In this document: in pieces, positions 56,246 to 64,000 of the stretch
How positions within the stretch are numbered: position 1 is the first letter of the stretch
Layout of the letters: every line of letters starts with the position of its first letter
DNA from: Pseudomonas brassicacearum
GTDB taxonomy: Bacteria; Pseudomonadota; Gammaproteobacteria; Pseudomonadales; Pseudomonadaceae
DNA: 64,000 bases
NCBI RefSeq assembly: GCF_000585995.1
Contig: NZ_CP007410.1
Location: 3,313,430 to 3,377,429, forward strand
Direction: 5' to 3'
Notes under the pieces: model-generated
Told to the model about the DNA's origin: nothing
The model's database searches: none
What the model saw: only the letters and a program-made list of their open reading frames with translations
Position numbers and translations under genes: made by a program

Positions 56246-56257
56246 GTTAACGTTAAC
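56246..56257. promoter_or_regulatory. Perfect palindrome, probable LacI-family operator
   Basis: GTTAACGTTAAC is an exact 12-bp palindrome with a central CG, the usual symmetry of LacI/GalR-family operators. It lies 30 bp upstream of the solute-binding-protein start, between it and the divergent porin gene. The LacI regulator at 62124 is the likely ligand. Inferred, not demonstrated. Confidence 0.6.
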
Positions 56258-56287
56258 TTTTCTAAAAACAAAAATAAAGAGGGCTTT

Positions 56288-57562
56288 ATGAAACAGCTCA
56301 AATCGCTCCTTCCAGCAGCGTTATTCGTACTGTGTGGGGGGCTTCCATCCCTCTCGACTGCAGCCAATCTGACGATCTCCTGCGGCGCGGTAGGTGCCGA
56401 ATTGCAACTGTGCAAGGAGGCTGTCGAGGCATGGTCGAAACAGACCGGCAACAGCGTGGAGGTGGTGTCCACGCCTAACTCGGCGACTGAGAGATTGTCG
56501 TTTTACCAACAGATCCTGAGTGCGCAGTCCAGCGACATCGACATCATTCAAATCGACATGGTATGGCCGGGGATGCTGGCCAAGCATCTGATGGATTTGC
56601 GCGAGGTACTTCCCGCCGACGCGACCCAGGGCTACTTCCAGGCCCAGGTGGATAACGCCACGGTGAACGGACGCCTGGTGACGATGCCGTGGTTCACCGA
56701 TTCGGGCCTGCTGTATTACCGCAAGGATTGGCTCGAAAAGTACAACAAACCAGTGCCCCAGACCTGGGAGGAAATGACCGCTACCGCCAGGGACGTGCAA
56801 CTGGCCGAGCGCAACGCCGGTAACGCCAATGCCTGGGGCTACATATTCCAGGGCCGCGCCTACGAGGGCCTGACGTGTAATGCCCTGGAGTGGATCAGCA
56901 GTCAACCGGACGGTGGGCTGGTCAACGCCAAAGGCGACATCGTGGTCAACACCCAGGCCTCAAGAACGGCTTTGACGCTGGCGAAAAGCTGGGTAGGCGA
57001 CATCTCTCCACGGGGCGTACTCAATTACACCGAAGAAGAAGGCCGCGGCGTGTTCCAGTCGGGAAATGCGCTGTTCATGCGTAACTGGCCGTATGTCTGG
57101 GCCTTGGTGCAAAGCCCGGACAGTGCCGTGAAAGATAAGGTCGGCGTTGCTCCCCTGCCCCGCGGTGGCGACACCGGCACCCATGCCTCCACCCTCGGTG
57201 GCTGGGGCCTGGCGGTCTCGCGCTATAGCGCCAATCCAAAGCTTGCCGCGGAACTGGTGAGCTACTTGAGTAGTGCCCAGCAGCAGAAACATCGTGCGCT
57301 GGTCGGTGCCTACAACCCGGTGATCGAATCGCTCTACCAAGATCCCGAGTTGCTCGCGGCGATGCCTTATTACAGCCAGCTGCACAGCATTCTCAATGAT
57401 GGGGTCATGCGCCCTGCCTCAGTCACTGCGGATCGCTATCCACGGGTCTCCAATGCCTTCTTCGACCAGGTTCATGGCGTCCTCGCCGGCGAACGGCCGG
57501 TCGATCAGGCGCTGGCCGAGCTGGAAAGCGAACTCACGCGCATCAAACGCCGGAACTGGTAA
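56288..57562 (+). CDS. Sugar ABC transporter solute-binding protein (CUT1 family)
   Basis: This 424-residue periplasmic protein has a signal peptide ending near L-S-T-A-A and the extracellular-binding-protein 1 fold (D-I-D-I-I-Q-I-D-M-V-W-P and Y-N-K-P-V-P-Q-T-W-E-E-M). It captures the sugar for the two permeases and ATPase that follow. The ATG at 56288 with AGAGGG is chosen; the frame runs upstream through non-coding leader. It is first in a five-gene rightward operon with a GH32 hydrolase, so the substrate is probably sucrose or a related fructoside. Divergent from the porin gene. Confidence 0.9.
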   Translation: MKQLKSLLPAALFVLCGGLPSLSTAANLTISCGAVGAELQLCKEAVEAWSKQTGNSVEVVSTPNSATERLSFYQQILSAQSSDIDIIQIDMVWPGMLAKHLMDLREVLPADATQGYFQAQVDNATVNGRLVTMPWFTDSGLLYYRKDWLEKYNKPVPQTWEEMTATARDVQLAERNAGNANAWGYIFQGRAYEGLTCNALEWISSQPDGGLVNAKGDIVVNTQASRTALTLAKSWVGDISPRGVLNYTEEEGRGVFQSGNALFMRNWPYVWALVQSPDSAVKDKVGVAPLPRGGDTGTHASTLGGWGLAVSRYSANPKLAAELVSYLSSAQQQKHRALVGAYNPVIESLYQDPELLAAMPYYSQLHSILNDGVMRPASVTADRYPRVSNAFFDQVHGVLAGERPVDQALAELESELTRIKRRNW

Positions 57563-57583
57563 GCCACAAGGAAGGAAATCACC

Positions 57584-58546
57584 ATGTCTGTCTCCACTGC
57601 CCTTGCCCCCTCTGACGAGCTGCTGCTCACCCGGGAAACGCCGGTACAACGCCGTCGGGTTCGCGCCGCCTGGCTGTTCCTGACGCCGATGTTGCTGTGT
57701 CTGGCCCTGGTAGCGGCCTGGCCGCTGCTGCGTACATTCTGGTTTAGCCTGACCGATGCCAGCCTGGCCGATACCGGCGACGCAACCTTTATCGGCTTGA
57801 GCAACTATCTATTCCACAGCAGCGCCGGCTGGTCAGGCATTTTGGTCGATCCACAATGGTGGAACGCAGTGCGCAACACGTTGCATTTCACCGTGGTGTC
57901 AGTGGGGTTGGAGATCGTACTGGGGCTGCTGGTGGCGTTGCTGCTGAACATTCAGTTCACCGGACGCGCCCTGGTGCGGGCGCTGATCCTGATTCCCTGG
58001 GCGATCCCGACCATTGTCTCGGCGAAGATCTGGTCTTGGATGCTCAACGACCAGTTCGGCATCATCAATCACCTGATGCTGAGCCTCGGCCTGATTGACG
58101 CGCCCCTGGCCTGGACGGCAGACGCCGGCCTGTCGATGTGGGCGGTGATCATCGTCGACGTCTGGAAGACCGTCCCTTTTGTCACGCTGCTGATGCTGGC
58201 GGCCTTGCAAATGTTACCGGGCGATTGCTACGAAGCCGCCCGGGTCGATGGCATTCATCCGCTGAAGGTGTTCTGGCGCGTCACCCTGCCCCTGCTGATG
58301 CCGGCCTTGCTGGTGGCGGCGATCTTCAGGATCCTCGATTCCTTGCGGGTGTTCGACGTCATCTACGTGCTGACCTCGAATTCGTCGAGCACCATGAGTA
58401 TGTCGGTCTACGCCCGCCAGCATCTGGTGGAGTTCCAGGACGTCGGCTACGGCAGCGCGGCCTCGACCCTGCTGTTTCTGGTGGTTGCGGTGATCGCCAT
58501 GGTTTACCTGTACCTCGGCCGCCGTCAACTGGAGGTGCGCTCATGA
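57584..58546 (+). CDS. Sugar ABC transporter permease, MalF-like
   Basis: This 320-residue inner-membrane protein has about six helices and the CUT1 EAA loop (Y-E-A-A-R-V-D-G-I-H-P-L-K-V-F-W-R-V-T-L-P) that contacts the ATPase. An N-terminal hydrophilic tail with R-R-R-V-R-A-A-W-L-F precedes the first helix. It is the larger of two permeases for sucrose-type uptake. GGAAGG precedes the ATG, 21 bp after the binding protein, and its stop overlaps the next permease by 4 bp. Confidence 0.93.
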   Translation: MSVSTALAPSDELLLTRETPVQRRRVRAAWLFLTPMLLCLALVAAWPLLRTFWFSLTDASLADTGDATFIGLSNYLFHSSAGWSGILVDPQWWNAVRNTLHFTVVSVGLEIVLGLLVALLLNIQFTGRALVRALILIPWAIPTIVSAKIWSWMLNDQFGIINHLMLSLGLIDAPLAWTADAGLSMWAVIIVDVWKTVPFVTLLMLAALQMLPGDCYEAARVDGIHPLKVFWRVTLPLLMPALLVAAIFRILDSLRVFDVIYVLTSNSSSTMSMSVYARQHLVEFQDVGYGSAASTLLFLVVAVIAMVYLYLGRRQLEVRS

Positions 58547-59385
58547 GCCCGCGCCTGCTGAAAAAAACGCTGCTGCGCCTCGGGTTCTGGTGCCTGATCG
58601 GGGTTCTGCTGCTGTATGCGGTCTTCCCTTTCTACTACGCCATCGTGACGTCGCTGAAACCGTCCAGCGCCTTGTTCCAGGTGAGCTACTGGATCGACAA
58701 CCCGGACTTTTCCAACTATGCCGCAGTGCTCAACCAAGCCTCATTCCTGCGGGCGATTGGTAACTCGCTGGTGGTGGCGCTGTGCGTGGTCACGTTGGCG
58801 CTGTTCCTCAGCCTGACCGCCGCCTATGCCCTGGGCCGGGTGAAGTTCCGGGGGCGTGGCACGGTCTTGATGATGGTCCTCGGCGTGTCGATGTTCCCCC
58901 AGGTCGCGGTGCTGTCGGGGCTGTTCGAAGTGATTCGTGCCCTGGGCCTGTACAACACGTCCTGGGCATTGATCCTGAGCTACACGATTTTCACCCTGCC
59001 CTTCACCGTCTGGGTGCTGACCACCTTCATGGGCCAACTGCCCCACGAACTGGAAGAGGCGGCCATCATGGACGGCGCTTCGCCTTGGGTCACATTGATC
59101 CGCGTGCTGCTGCCGCTGCTCTGGCCCGCGCTGGTCACCACCGGCCTACTGGCGTTCATCGCCGCATGGAACGAGTTTCTGTTTGCCCTGACCTTCACCC
59201 TCACCGACACGCAGCGCACGGTCCCGGTGGCCATCGCCCTGATTTCCGGCGGCAGTCCCCATGAGTTGCCTTGGGGGTTGTTGATGGCCGCATCAGTGCT
59301 GGTCACCGTCCCATTGGTGATTCTGGTGCTGATCTTCCAGCGCCGAATCGTTTCCGGCCTCACTACCGGCGCGTTAAAGGGTTGA
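58543..59385 (+). CDS. Sugar ABC transporter permease, MalG-like
   Basis: This 280-residue permease has about six helices and the EAA loop L-E-E-A-A-I-M-D-G-A-S-P-W-V. The start ATG overlaps the previous stop (ATGA) with GGAGG nearby; a much longer upstream frame is not coding. It pairs with the MalF-like protein to form the translocation channel for the sugar. Confidence 0.94.
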   Translation: MSPRLLKKTLLRLGFWCLIGVLLLYAVFPFYYAIVTSLKPSSALFQVSYWIDNPDFSNYAAVLNQASFLRAIGNSLVVALCVVTLALFLSLTAAYALGRVKFRGRGTVLMMVLGVSMFPQVAVLSGLFEVIRALGLYNTSWALILSYTIFTLPFTVWVLTTFMGQLPHELEEAAIMDGASPWVTLIRVLLPLLWPALVTTGLLAFIAAWNEFLFALTFTLTDTQRTVPVAIALISGGSPHELPWGLLMAASVLVTVPLVILVLIFQRRIVSGLTTGALKG

Positions 59386-59412
59386 TGCCCAACAAAGACA
59401 AGGAACAGCATC

Positions 59413-60549
59413 GTGATCAAGTTGAAGCTAGACAACGTGAACAAACAATTGGGCGGCGCGCGCATTCTTCGCGATGTCAGCCTGGAAATCGCCGCGGGTG
59501 AATTCGTGGTGTTCGTCGGCCCTTCGGGCTGCGGAAAATCGACCCTGCTGCGACTGATTGCCGGACTGGATTCGATCTGCGGCGGCGACCTGCTGATCGA
59601 CGGGCGCCGGGTCAACGACCTGGAGCCACGGGAGCGTGGTGTCGGCATGGTGTTTCAATCCTATGCGCTGTACCCGCACATGAGCGTCTACGACAACATC
59701 AGTTTTGGTCTCAAACTGGCCAAGACCGAAAAAACCACGCTGCGCGAGCGCGTGCTGAAAACCGCGCAAATCCTGCAATTGGACAAGCTGCTGCAACGCA
59801 AACCCAAGGAGCTGTCCGGCGGCCAGCGTCAGCGGGTAGCCATGGGCAGGGCCATGGCCCGGGAGCCGGACATTTTGCTGTTCGATGAGCCGCTGTCGAA
59901 CCTGGACGCCTCGCTGCGGGTGCAGATGCGCAACGAAATCGCCCGGCTGCACGCGCGACTGGGCTCGACCATGATCTACGTCACCCATGACCAAGTTGAA
60001 GCGATGACCCTGGCCGACAAGATTGTCGTGCTCAATGGCGGGCGCATCGAGCAAGTCGGCTCACCGCAAGCACTCTACGAGCGTCCAGCCAGCCGTTTTG
60101 TCGCCGGTTTCCTGGGTTCGCCCAGAATGAATTTTCTTCCAGCGTTCCTGCACACCCCAGGCGCAACCAGCCTGGTTGAAAGCCTCGTATTGGGGATGAC
60201 CTCTCTGCCCTTCGACAGCTCGGGGCTGGCGGCGAACACCCCGCTGACGCTGGGGATTCGTCCGGAACATGTAATGCTCAAAGCGGCGCAAGGCAGCATT
60301 GGCGTCGCCGTGACCGTTGTCGAATACCTGGGCAGCGAAACCTATGTGCACCTCGACACCGGCCAGGAGGAGCCCCTGATCTGTCGCTGTGAAGTCAACG
60401 CCGGATGGCAGGTGGGCGACCGGGTCGAACTGCAGGTGGCGTTCGACAATCTGCACCTGTTCGACGCCGCCGGTACGGCCTTGAAACGTCACCCGCAAAC
60501 CCCGCCGGATAACGTGACCCTGCGCTCGGTACGAGCAAACGCCCTATGA
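59413..60549 (+). CDS. Sugar ABC transporter ATP-binding protein (MalK/UgpC-like)
   Basis: This 378-residue ATPase energises the CUT1 importer. Walker A is G-P-S-G-C-G-K-S-T, the signature is L-S-G-G-Q-R-Q-R, and Walker B is I-L-L-F-D-E-P-L-S-N-L-D. A C-terminal TOBE/OB regulatory domain (about 240-360, G-I-R-P-E-H-V) is present, as in MalK. It starts at a GTG with AAGGA nine bases upstream. The stop overlaps the hydrolase start by 4 bp (ATGA), so import and hydrolysis are translationally coupled. Confidence 0.94.
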   Translation: MIKLKLDNVNKQLGGARILRDVSLEIAAGEFVVFVGPSGCGKSTLLRLIAGLDSICGGDLLIDGRRVNDLEPRERGVGMVFQSYALYPHMSVYDNISFGLKLAKTEKTTLRERVLKTAQILQLDKLLQRKPKELSGGQRQRVAMGRAMAREPDILLFDEPLSNLDASLRVQMRNEIARLHARLGSTMIYVTHDQVEAMTLADKIVVLNGGRIEQVGSPQALYERPASRFVAGFLGSPRMNFLPAFLHTPGATSLVESLVLGMTSLPFDSSGLAANTPLTLGIRPEHVMLKAAQGSIGVAVTVVEYLGSETYVHLDTGQEEPLICRCEVNAGWQVGDRVELQVAFDNLHLFDAAGTALKRHPQTPPDNVTLRSVRANAL

Positions 60550-62048
60550 CTTTGTCTTTGAATACCATGAACGCCCCTCTGTCCACGACCCTTGAACTTG
60601 CGCAGCAGGCATTGAGTGATGGCCTGTCTCGCGTTATCCACGACTATCGACCTGACTATCATCTTGCCCCGCCGGTGGGCTGGATGAACGACCCTAACGG
60701 GGTCGTGTACTTTCGTGGCGAATATCACGTGTTCTATCAATATCATCCCTTCGACGCGAAATGGGGCCCGATGTATTGGGGGCACGCCAAGAGTGCCGAC
60801 CTGGTCCATTGGCAGCACCTGCCCATTGCGCTGGCGCCGGGCGATGACGTTGACCGCGATGGCTGTTTTTCCGGGAGCGCGGTGGTGTGTGGCGATACCC
60901 TGGCGCTGATCTACACGGGGCACACTTGGCTGGGGGACGTGGGTGACGAACGCCAGATCCGCCAAGTCCAGTGTCTGGCCACCAGTGTCGACGGCGTCCA
61001 CTTCGTCAAGCATGGCGCTGTCATCGAGACTCCACCGCAAGACGCGATCATGCACTTTCGTGATCCCAAGGTCTGGCAGGACGATGAGCATTGGTACCTG
61101 ATCGCCGGCGCACGCCTGGGCGATACGCCGCTGCTCCCGCTGTACCGTTCGACGGATCTGCACGCCTGGGAATTCCTCGACTATGTGGCCAGCGGCAATG
61201 AGGGCGATGGCTATATGTGGGAATGCCCGGATCTGTTTCGCCTGGACGGGCGCGACGTGTTGCTTTACTCCCCCCAGGGCATGCAGCCCGAGGGGTACGA
61301 CCGGCTCAACAAGTACCAGACCGGCTACCGCGTAGGCCAACTCGACAGCCAATGGCATTTCACCGGTGGGCCTTTCATCGAGCTGGATAACGGCCATGAC
61401 TTCTACGCCGCACAAACGCTGGTGGCTGCCGACGGTCGACGCCTGGTGTGGGCCTGGCTCGACATGTGGGAAAGTCCGATGCCGAGCCAGGCTCATCACT
61501 GGTGCGGGATGCTCGGTTTGCCGCGCGAACTGCAATTGCATGCCGATCGCCTTTGCGTGTTTCCGGCCCGGGAATTGACGGCACTGCGCAAGGCGCCGTT
61601 GCCAGGCTCATCCCCTTGGAGTGAATCGGGTAGCCTATGGGTGCCGCACGTGCAGGGCGACCGCCTCGAAATCCATGTGCACTTGGATTTGCTCGGCTGC
61701 ACCGAGGGCCACCTGGGCGTCGCCCTGCGCTGCAGTGTCGATAGTCATGAAGAAACCCTGCTTTATTACGATGCCTCCCTGCGACGCCTGGTGCTCGACC
61801 GCAGTCGTTCGGGCGAACAAGTGACCGGCCAGCGCAGCGTGTCGATAGACCCGGCACAAGGGCCACTGCAACTGCGCGTGTTCCTGGATCGCTCGTCCAT
61901 CGAGGTGTTTGACGAGCACGGGCGCTTCAGCCTCAGCAGCCGTCTCTATCCTCGACCTGACAGTTTGGGGGTGAAGCTCCTGGCGAACGGGACTGGCGGG
62001 AGCGTTTCCATTCCCCAGGCATGGCCCCTGGCCTCGGGATGGCTATGA
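60546..62048 (+). CDS. GH32 sucrose hydrolase (invertase/ScrB-like)
   Basis: This 500-residue glycoside hydrolase family 32 enzyme splits sucrose into glucose and fructose. The nucleophile D49 is in W-M-N-D-P-N-G, the transition-state aspartate is D173 in F-R-D-P, and the acid/base is E226 in W-E-C-P-D. A five-bladed propeller is followed by a beta-sandwich from about residue 350. It has no signal peptide, so it acts inside the cell on sugar imported by the ABC system. Since import is not by PTS, free sucrose rather than sucrose-6-phosphate is the expected substrate. An internal ATG eight codons in is an alternative start. Confidence 0.93.
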   Translation: MTLSLNTMNAPLSTTLELAQQALSDGLSRVIHDYRPDYHLAPPVGWMNDPNGVVYFRGEYHVFYQYHPFDAKWGPMYWGHAKSADLVHWQHLPIALAPGDDVDRDGCFSGSAVVCGDTLALIYTGHTWLGDVGDERQIRQVQCLATSVDGVHFVKHGAVIETPPQDAIMHFRDPKVWQDDEHWYLIAGARLGDTPLLPLYRSTDLHAWEFLDYVASGNEGDGYMWECPDLFRLDGRDVLLYSPQGMQPEGYDRLNKYQTGYRVGQLDSQWHFTGGPFIELDNGHDFYAAQTLVAADGRRLVWAWLDMWESPMPSQAHHWCGMLGLPRELQLHADRLCVFPARELTALRKAPLPGSSPWSESGSLWVPHVQGDRLEIHVHLDLLGCTEGHLGVALRCSVDSHEETLLYYDASLRRLVLDRSRSGEQVTGQRSVSIDPAQGPLQLRVFLDRSSIEVFDEHGRFSLSSRLYPRPDSLGVKLLANGTGGSVSIPQAWPLASGWL

Positions 62049-62123
62049 ACGTCGCCATTGAAGTCGCGAGAAGCCCGGGCCCTGTGTCATGATTCGGCGT
62101 CAACCTGACTGGCCGCAGCCCGC

Positions 62124-63116
62124 ATGACTTCAGTGAAAGACGTTGCACAGCTGGCCGGCGTGTCCCTGATGACGGTTTCCCGAGCGCTCAACAATCCGGA
62201 AAAGCTGAGCCCCGAGACCCTTCAGCGGGTGCGTCGCGCCATTGATGAACTGCAATTCGTACCGAGCCTGTCGGCGCGCAAGATGCGTGGCGACAACTTG
62301 CAGTCGCGCACCATCGGCGTGTTCGCACTGGACACCGCGACCACACCGTTCGCGGTCGAGCTGCTGCTGTCCATCGAACAGACCGCACAGCAAGCGGGTT
62401 GGAATGTCTTCATCCTCAACCTGTTGAGCAACCCGCCCACCGACCAGAACATCGACCTGATGCTGTCGCACCGTCCCGACGGGTTGATCTTCAGCGCCAT
62501 GGGCTTGCGCCAGGTGAGCATTCCCGAGCGATTGAAGAGCAAGCCGCTGGTACTCGCCAATTGCCTGGCCGATGACCATCGCCTGGTCAGTTATGTGCCC
62601 GATGATGAGTCCGGGCAGCATCGCGCCGTGCATCACGCCTTGAGCCAAGGCTATCGGCGCCCGCTGTGCATCAACCTGCCGAAAAAGAGCCTGGCCTGGG
62701 GCCTGCGGCAAGAAGGCTTGCAGCGCGCCTGCCAGGCATTCGGAGTGGCCCCTGACGCCCTCCTGCAATACGACCTGTCCGATCACGATGCCTACGGGGA
62801 AACCGCCGCCATCCTCGACCGGCACATCATCGACGGTCGTCCGCAATTCGACATTCTGATCTGTGGCAACGACCGCATTGCCTTTTGTGCCTATCAGCTG
62901 TTGTTGGGCCGTGGCCTGAAAATCCCCGACGACGTTGCCGTGCTGGGTTATGACAACATGATCGGCATCGCCGAATTGTTCATCCCGCCACTGACCACGG
63001 TGCAACTGCCCTACTACGAAATCGGTCGCCAGGCAGCCCGGCACCTGATCGAGGGGCTTGAGGTGTCGGGGGCCCAGCGGGTGGATTGTCCGTTGGTGGT
63101 TAGGTCGTCGCTGTAG
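62124..63116 (+). CDS. LacI-family repressor of the sucrose-type operon
   Basis: This 330-residue LacI/GalR regulator has an N-terminal helix-turn-helix and hinge (V-K-D-V-A-Q-L-A-G-V-S-L-M-T-V-S-R-A-L-N) and a sugar-binding core (D-V-A-V-L-G-Y-D-N, P-L-T-T-V). It lies 75 bp after the hydrolase and probably binds the palindrome at 56246-56257, repressing the porin and ABC genes until sugar is present. The start has only a weak ribosome site. Confidence 0.92.
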   Translation: MTSVKDVAQLAGVSLMTVSRALNNPEKLSPETLQRVRRAIDELQFVPSLSARKMRGDNLQSRTIGVFALDTATTPFAVELLLSIEQTAQQAGWNVFILNLLSNPPTDQNIDLMLSHRPDGLIFSAMGLRQVSIPERLKSKPLVLANCLADDHRLVSYVPDDESGQHRAVHHALSQGYRRPLCINLPKKSLAWGLRQEGLQRACQAFGVAPDALLQYDLSDHDAYGETAAILDRHIIDGRPQFDILICGNDRIAFCAYQLLLGRGLKIPDDVAVLGYDNMIGIAELFIPPLTTVQLPYYEIGRQAARHLIEGLEVSGAQRVDCPLVVRSSL

Positions 63117-63131
63117 TCCGATCGGCCTACC

Positions 63132-63539
63132 TCACTTCTCGCCCTCGCAATTGACCATCCAGGCAATCCCGAAGCGGTCTTCGAACATGGCGAAACGCTC
63201 TGCCCAGAAGGTCTTTGCCAATGGCATGTGCACACTGCCGCCCGTACTCAAGCCGTTGAACAGTCGCTCAGCCTCGGCCACGCTGTCGACATTGAGGCAA
63301 ACCGACACGCCTTGCGGCTTGCTGTACGGCTGGCCCGGCGGACAATCGGAGGCCATCAGGCTGAATGCGCCGACTGTGAGGCAGGTATGCATGATCAGGT
63401 CCGGGTCCTTGGGCATGCCGGTTTCCTCAGGCACCTCGGCAAAGGACATGGAAAACAGCTCGCCGCCCAGCACATCCTTGTACAACGCAAAGGCTTCTTT
63501 GCAGTGACCGTTGAAGGTCAGGTAGGGGTTGATTCTCAT
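63132..63539 (-). CDS. PhnB-like VOC protein
   Basis: This 135-residue VOC-fold protein opens M-R-I-N-P-Y-L-T-F-N-G and has the PhnB-type A-L-Y-K-D-V-L-G-G, M-H-T-C-L-T-V-G and F-G-I-A-W-M-V-N-C motifs. Members are often called 3-demethylubiquinone methyltransferase-like or glyoxalase, without proof. AGGAG sits seven bases before the ATG. It starts 23 bp after the YciI/DGPF gene; such pairs commonly accompany an extracytoplasmic-function sigma factor, which would lie beyond the window. Confidence 0.88.
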   Translation of the reverse strand: MRINPYLTFNGHCKEAFALYKDVLGGELFSMSFAEVPEETGMPKDPDLIMHTCLTVGAFSLMASDCPPGQPYSKPQGVSVCLNVDSVAEAERLFNGLSTGGSVHMPLAKTFWAERFAMFEDRFGIAWMVNCEGEK

Positions 63540-63562
63540 GGTGGTTCTCCTGTCGTCAGGTG

Positions 63563-63988
63563 TCACGATTGACCGGCCATCTGCGCCCGCAGGCGTTCTT
63601 CCTGCTCGCGCAACTCGGGGGTAAAGGCCTCGCCAAACGCCTCGAGCTCGAAGATCTGGCGGATTTCGATTTCGCTGTCGCTGACCATCGGGTTCGGGCA
63701 GCGCTTGACCCAATCGATCGCTTCCTGCAACGACTGGACCTTGAAGATCCAGAAGCCGGCGATCAACTCCTGGGTTTGGGCAAAGGGTCCATTGACAACC
63801 GTCCGGTCCTTGCCGGAAAACCGTACACGCACGCCCTCGGCGCTGGGATGCAGGCCTTCACCGGCTAGCATCACCCCGGCCTTGACTAACTCTTCGTTGT
63901 AGGCGCCCATGGCGGTCAGCAGTTCTTCACTGGGCATTTCTCCGGCTTCCGACTCCGGGCTGGCTTTGACGATCACCAAAAATCGCAT
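63563..63988 (-). CDS. YciI/DGPF-family protein
   Basis: This 141-residue ferredoxin-fold protein begins M-R-F-L-V-I-V-K-A-S-P-E-S and has the N-G-P-F-A-Q-T-Q-E-L-I-A-G-F-W DGPF-type motif and a downstream A-I-D-W-V-K-R-C-P. Family members are small enzymes or accessory proteins of unknown reaction, often encoded with ECF41-type sigma factors. GGAGA lies before the ATG at the right edge of the window. It is complete and probably cotranscribed with the PhnB-like gene. Confidence 0.88.
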   Translation of the reverse strand: MRFLVIVKASPESEAGEMPSEELLTAMGAYNEELVKAGVMLAGEGLHPSAEGVRVRFSGKDRTVVNGPFAQTQELIAGFWIFKVQSLQEAIDWVKRCPNPMVSDSEIEIRQIFELEAFGEAFTPELREQEERLRAQMAGQS

Positions 63989-64000
63989 GGTCTTATCTCC

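Overview
The window is about 61-62% GC and tightly packed. Every recognisable gene family points to a denitrifying Pseudomonas of the fluorescens complex. Evidence for this: a clade I nosRZDFYL cluster, an aprA-aprI-aprDEF-lipase secretion operon, DUF1652, a FAN1-type nuclease, and paired REP elements with the core GCGAGGGGATTTATCCCC or GCGAGCAAGCTCGC. No rRNA, tRNA, CRISPR array, integrase or intact insertion sequence was seen.

Layout. 1-7.5 kb: nitrous oxide reductase cluster on the minus strand (nosR-nosZ-nosD-nosF-nosY-nosL, nosL cut by the window edge). 7.9-13.1 kb: MalY/PatB-type aminotransferase, VOC protein, stress-type SDR, DUF421 protein, membrane protein, PncC/CinA-type amidohydrolase and a Yip1 protein, interspersed with REP pairs. 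13.3-19.5 kb: a four-gene minus-strand unit of haem-oxygenase-like di-metal oxidase, SAM methyltransferase, YbdK-type carboxylate-amine ligase and DNA ligase D. Its last two junctions overlap. 19.7-24 kb: cation/proton antiporter, small membrane proteins and a PAS-PAS hybrid histidine kinase. 24-28 kb: FAN1 (VRR-NUC) nuclease translationally coupled to an iron-sulphur helicase with an N-terminal nuclease-like region.

28.5-37.2 kb: the alkaline protease/lipase type I secretion operon (aprA, aprI, aprD, aprE, aprF, lipase). The RTX lipase is interrupted by a one-base deficit in a G run. 37.5-40 kb: LysR regulator divergent from a DHA2-type MFS exporter that shows the same kind of one-G deficit. 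40.2-45 kb: DUF1652, a UvrD-like helicase with a striking glycine-every-fourth-residue N-terminus, and phosphoglucomutase. 45.1-48.1 kb: MocR regulator and an unrecognised 490-residue protein. 48.1-48.8 kb is gene-poor. 48.8-51 kb: MDR oxidoreductase divergent from a LysR regulator.

51.1-54.5 kb: a two-gene unit of a 146-residue protein with a ubiquitin/MoaD-like C-terminal Gly-Gly and a 974-residue DUF4132-like protein. This is one of the two best candidates here for an undescribed system; the other is the oxidase-methyltransferase-ligase cassette at 15.9-19.5 kb. 54.5-63.1 kb: a complete sucrose-type utilisation locus, with a LamB/ScrY porin divergent from a CUT1 ABC importer, a GH32 hydrolase and a LacI regulator. 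A perfect palindrome sits in the divergent promoter. 63.1-64 kb: a VOC/PhnB protein and a YciI/DGPF protein.

All functional names come from motifs and remembered family features read directly from the sequence. No database search was run.
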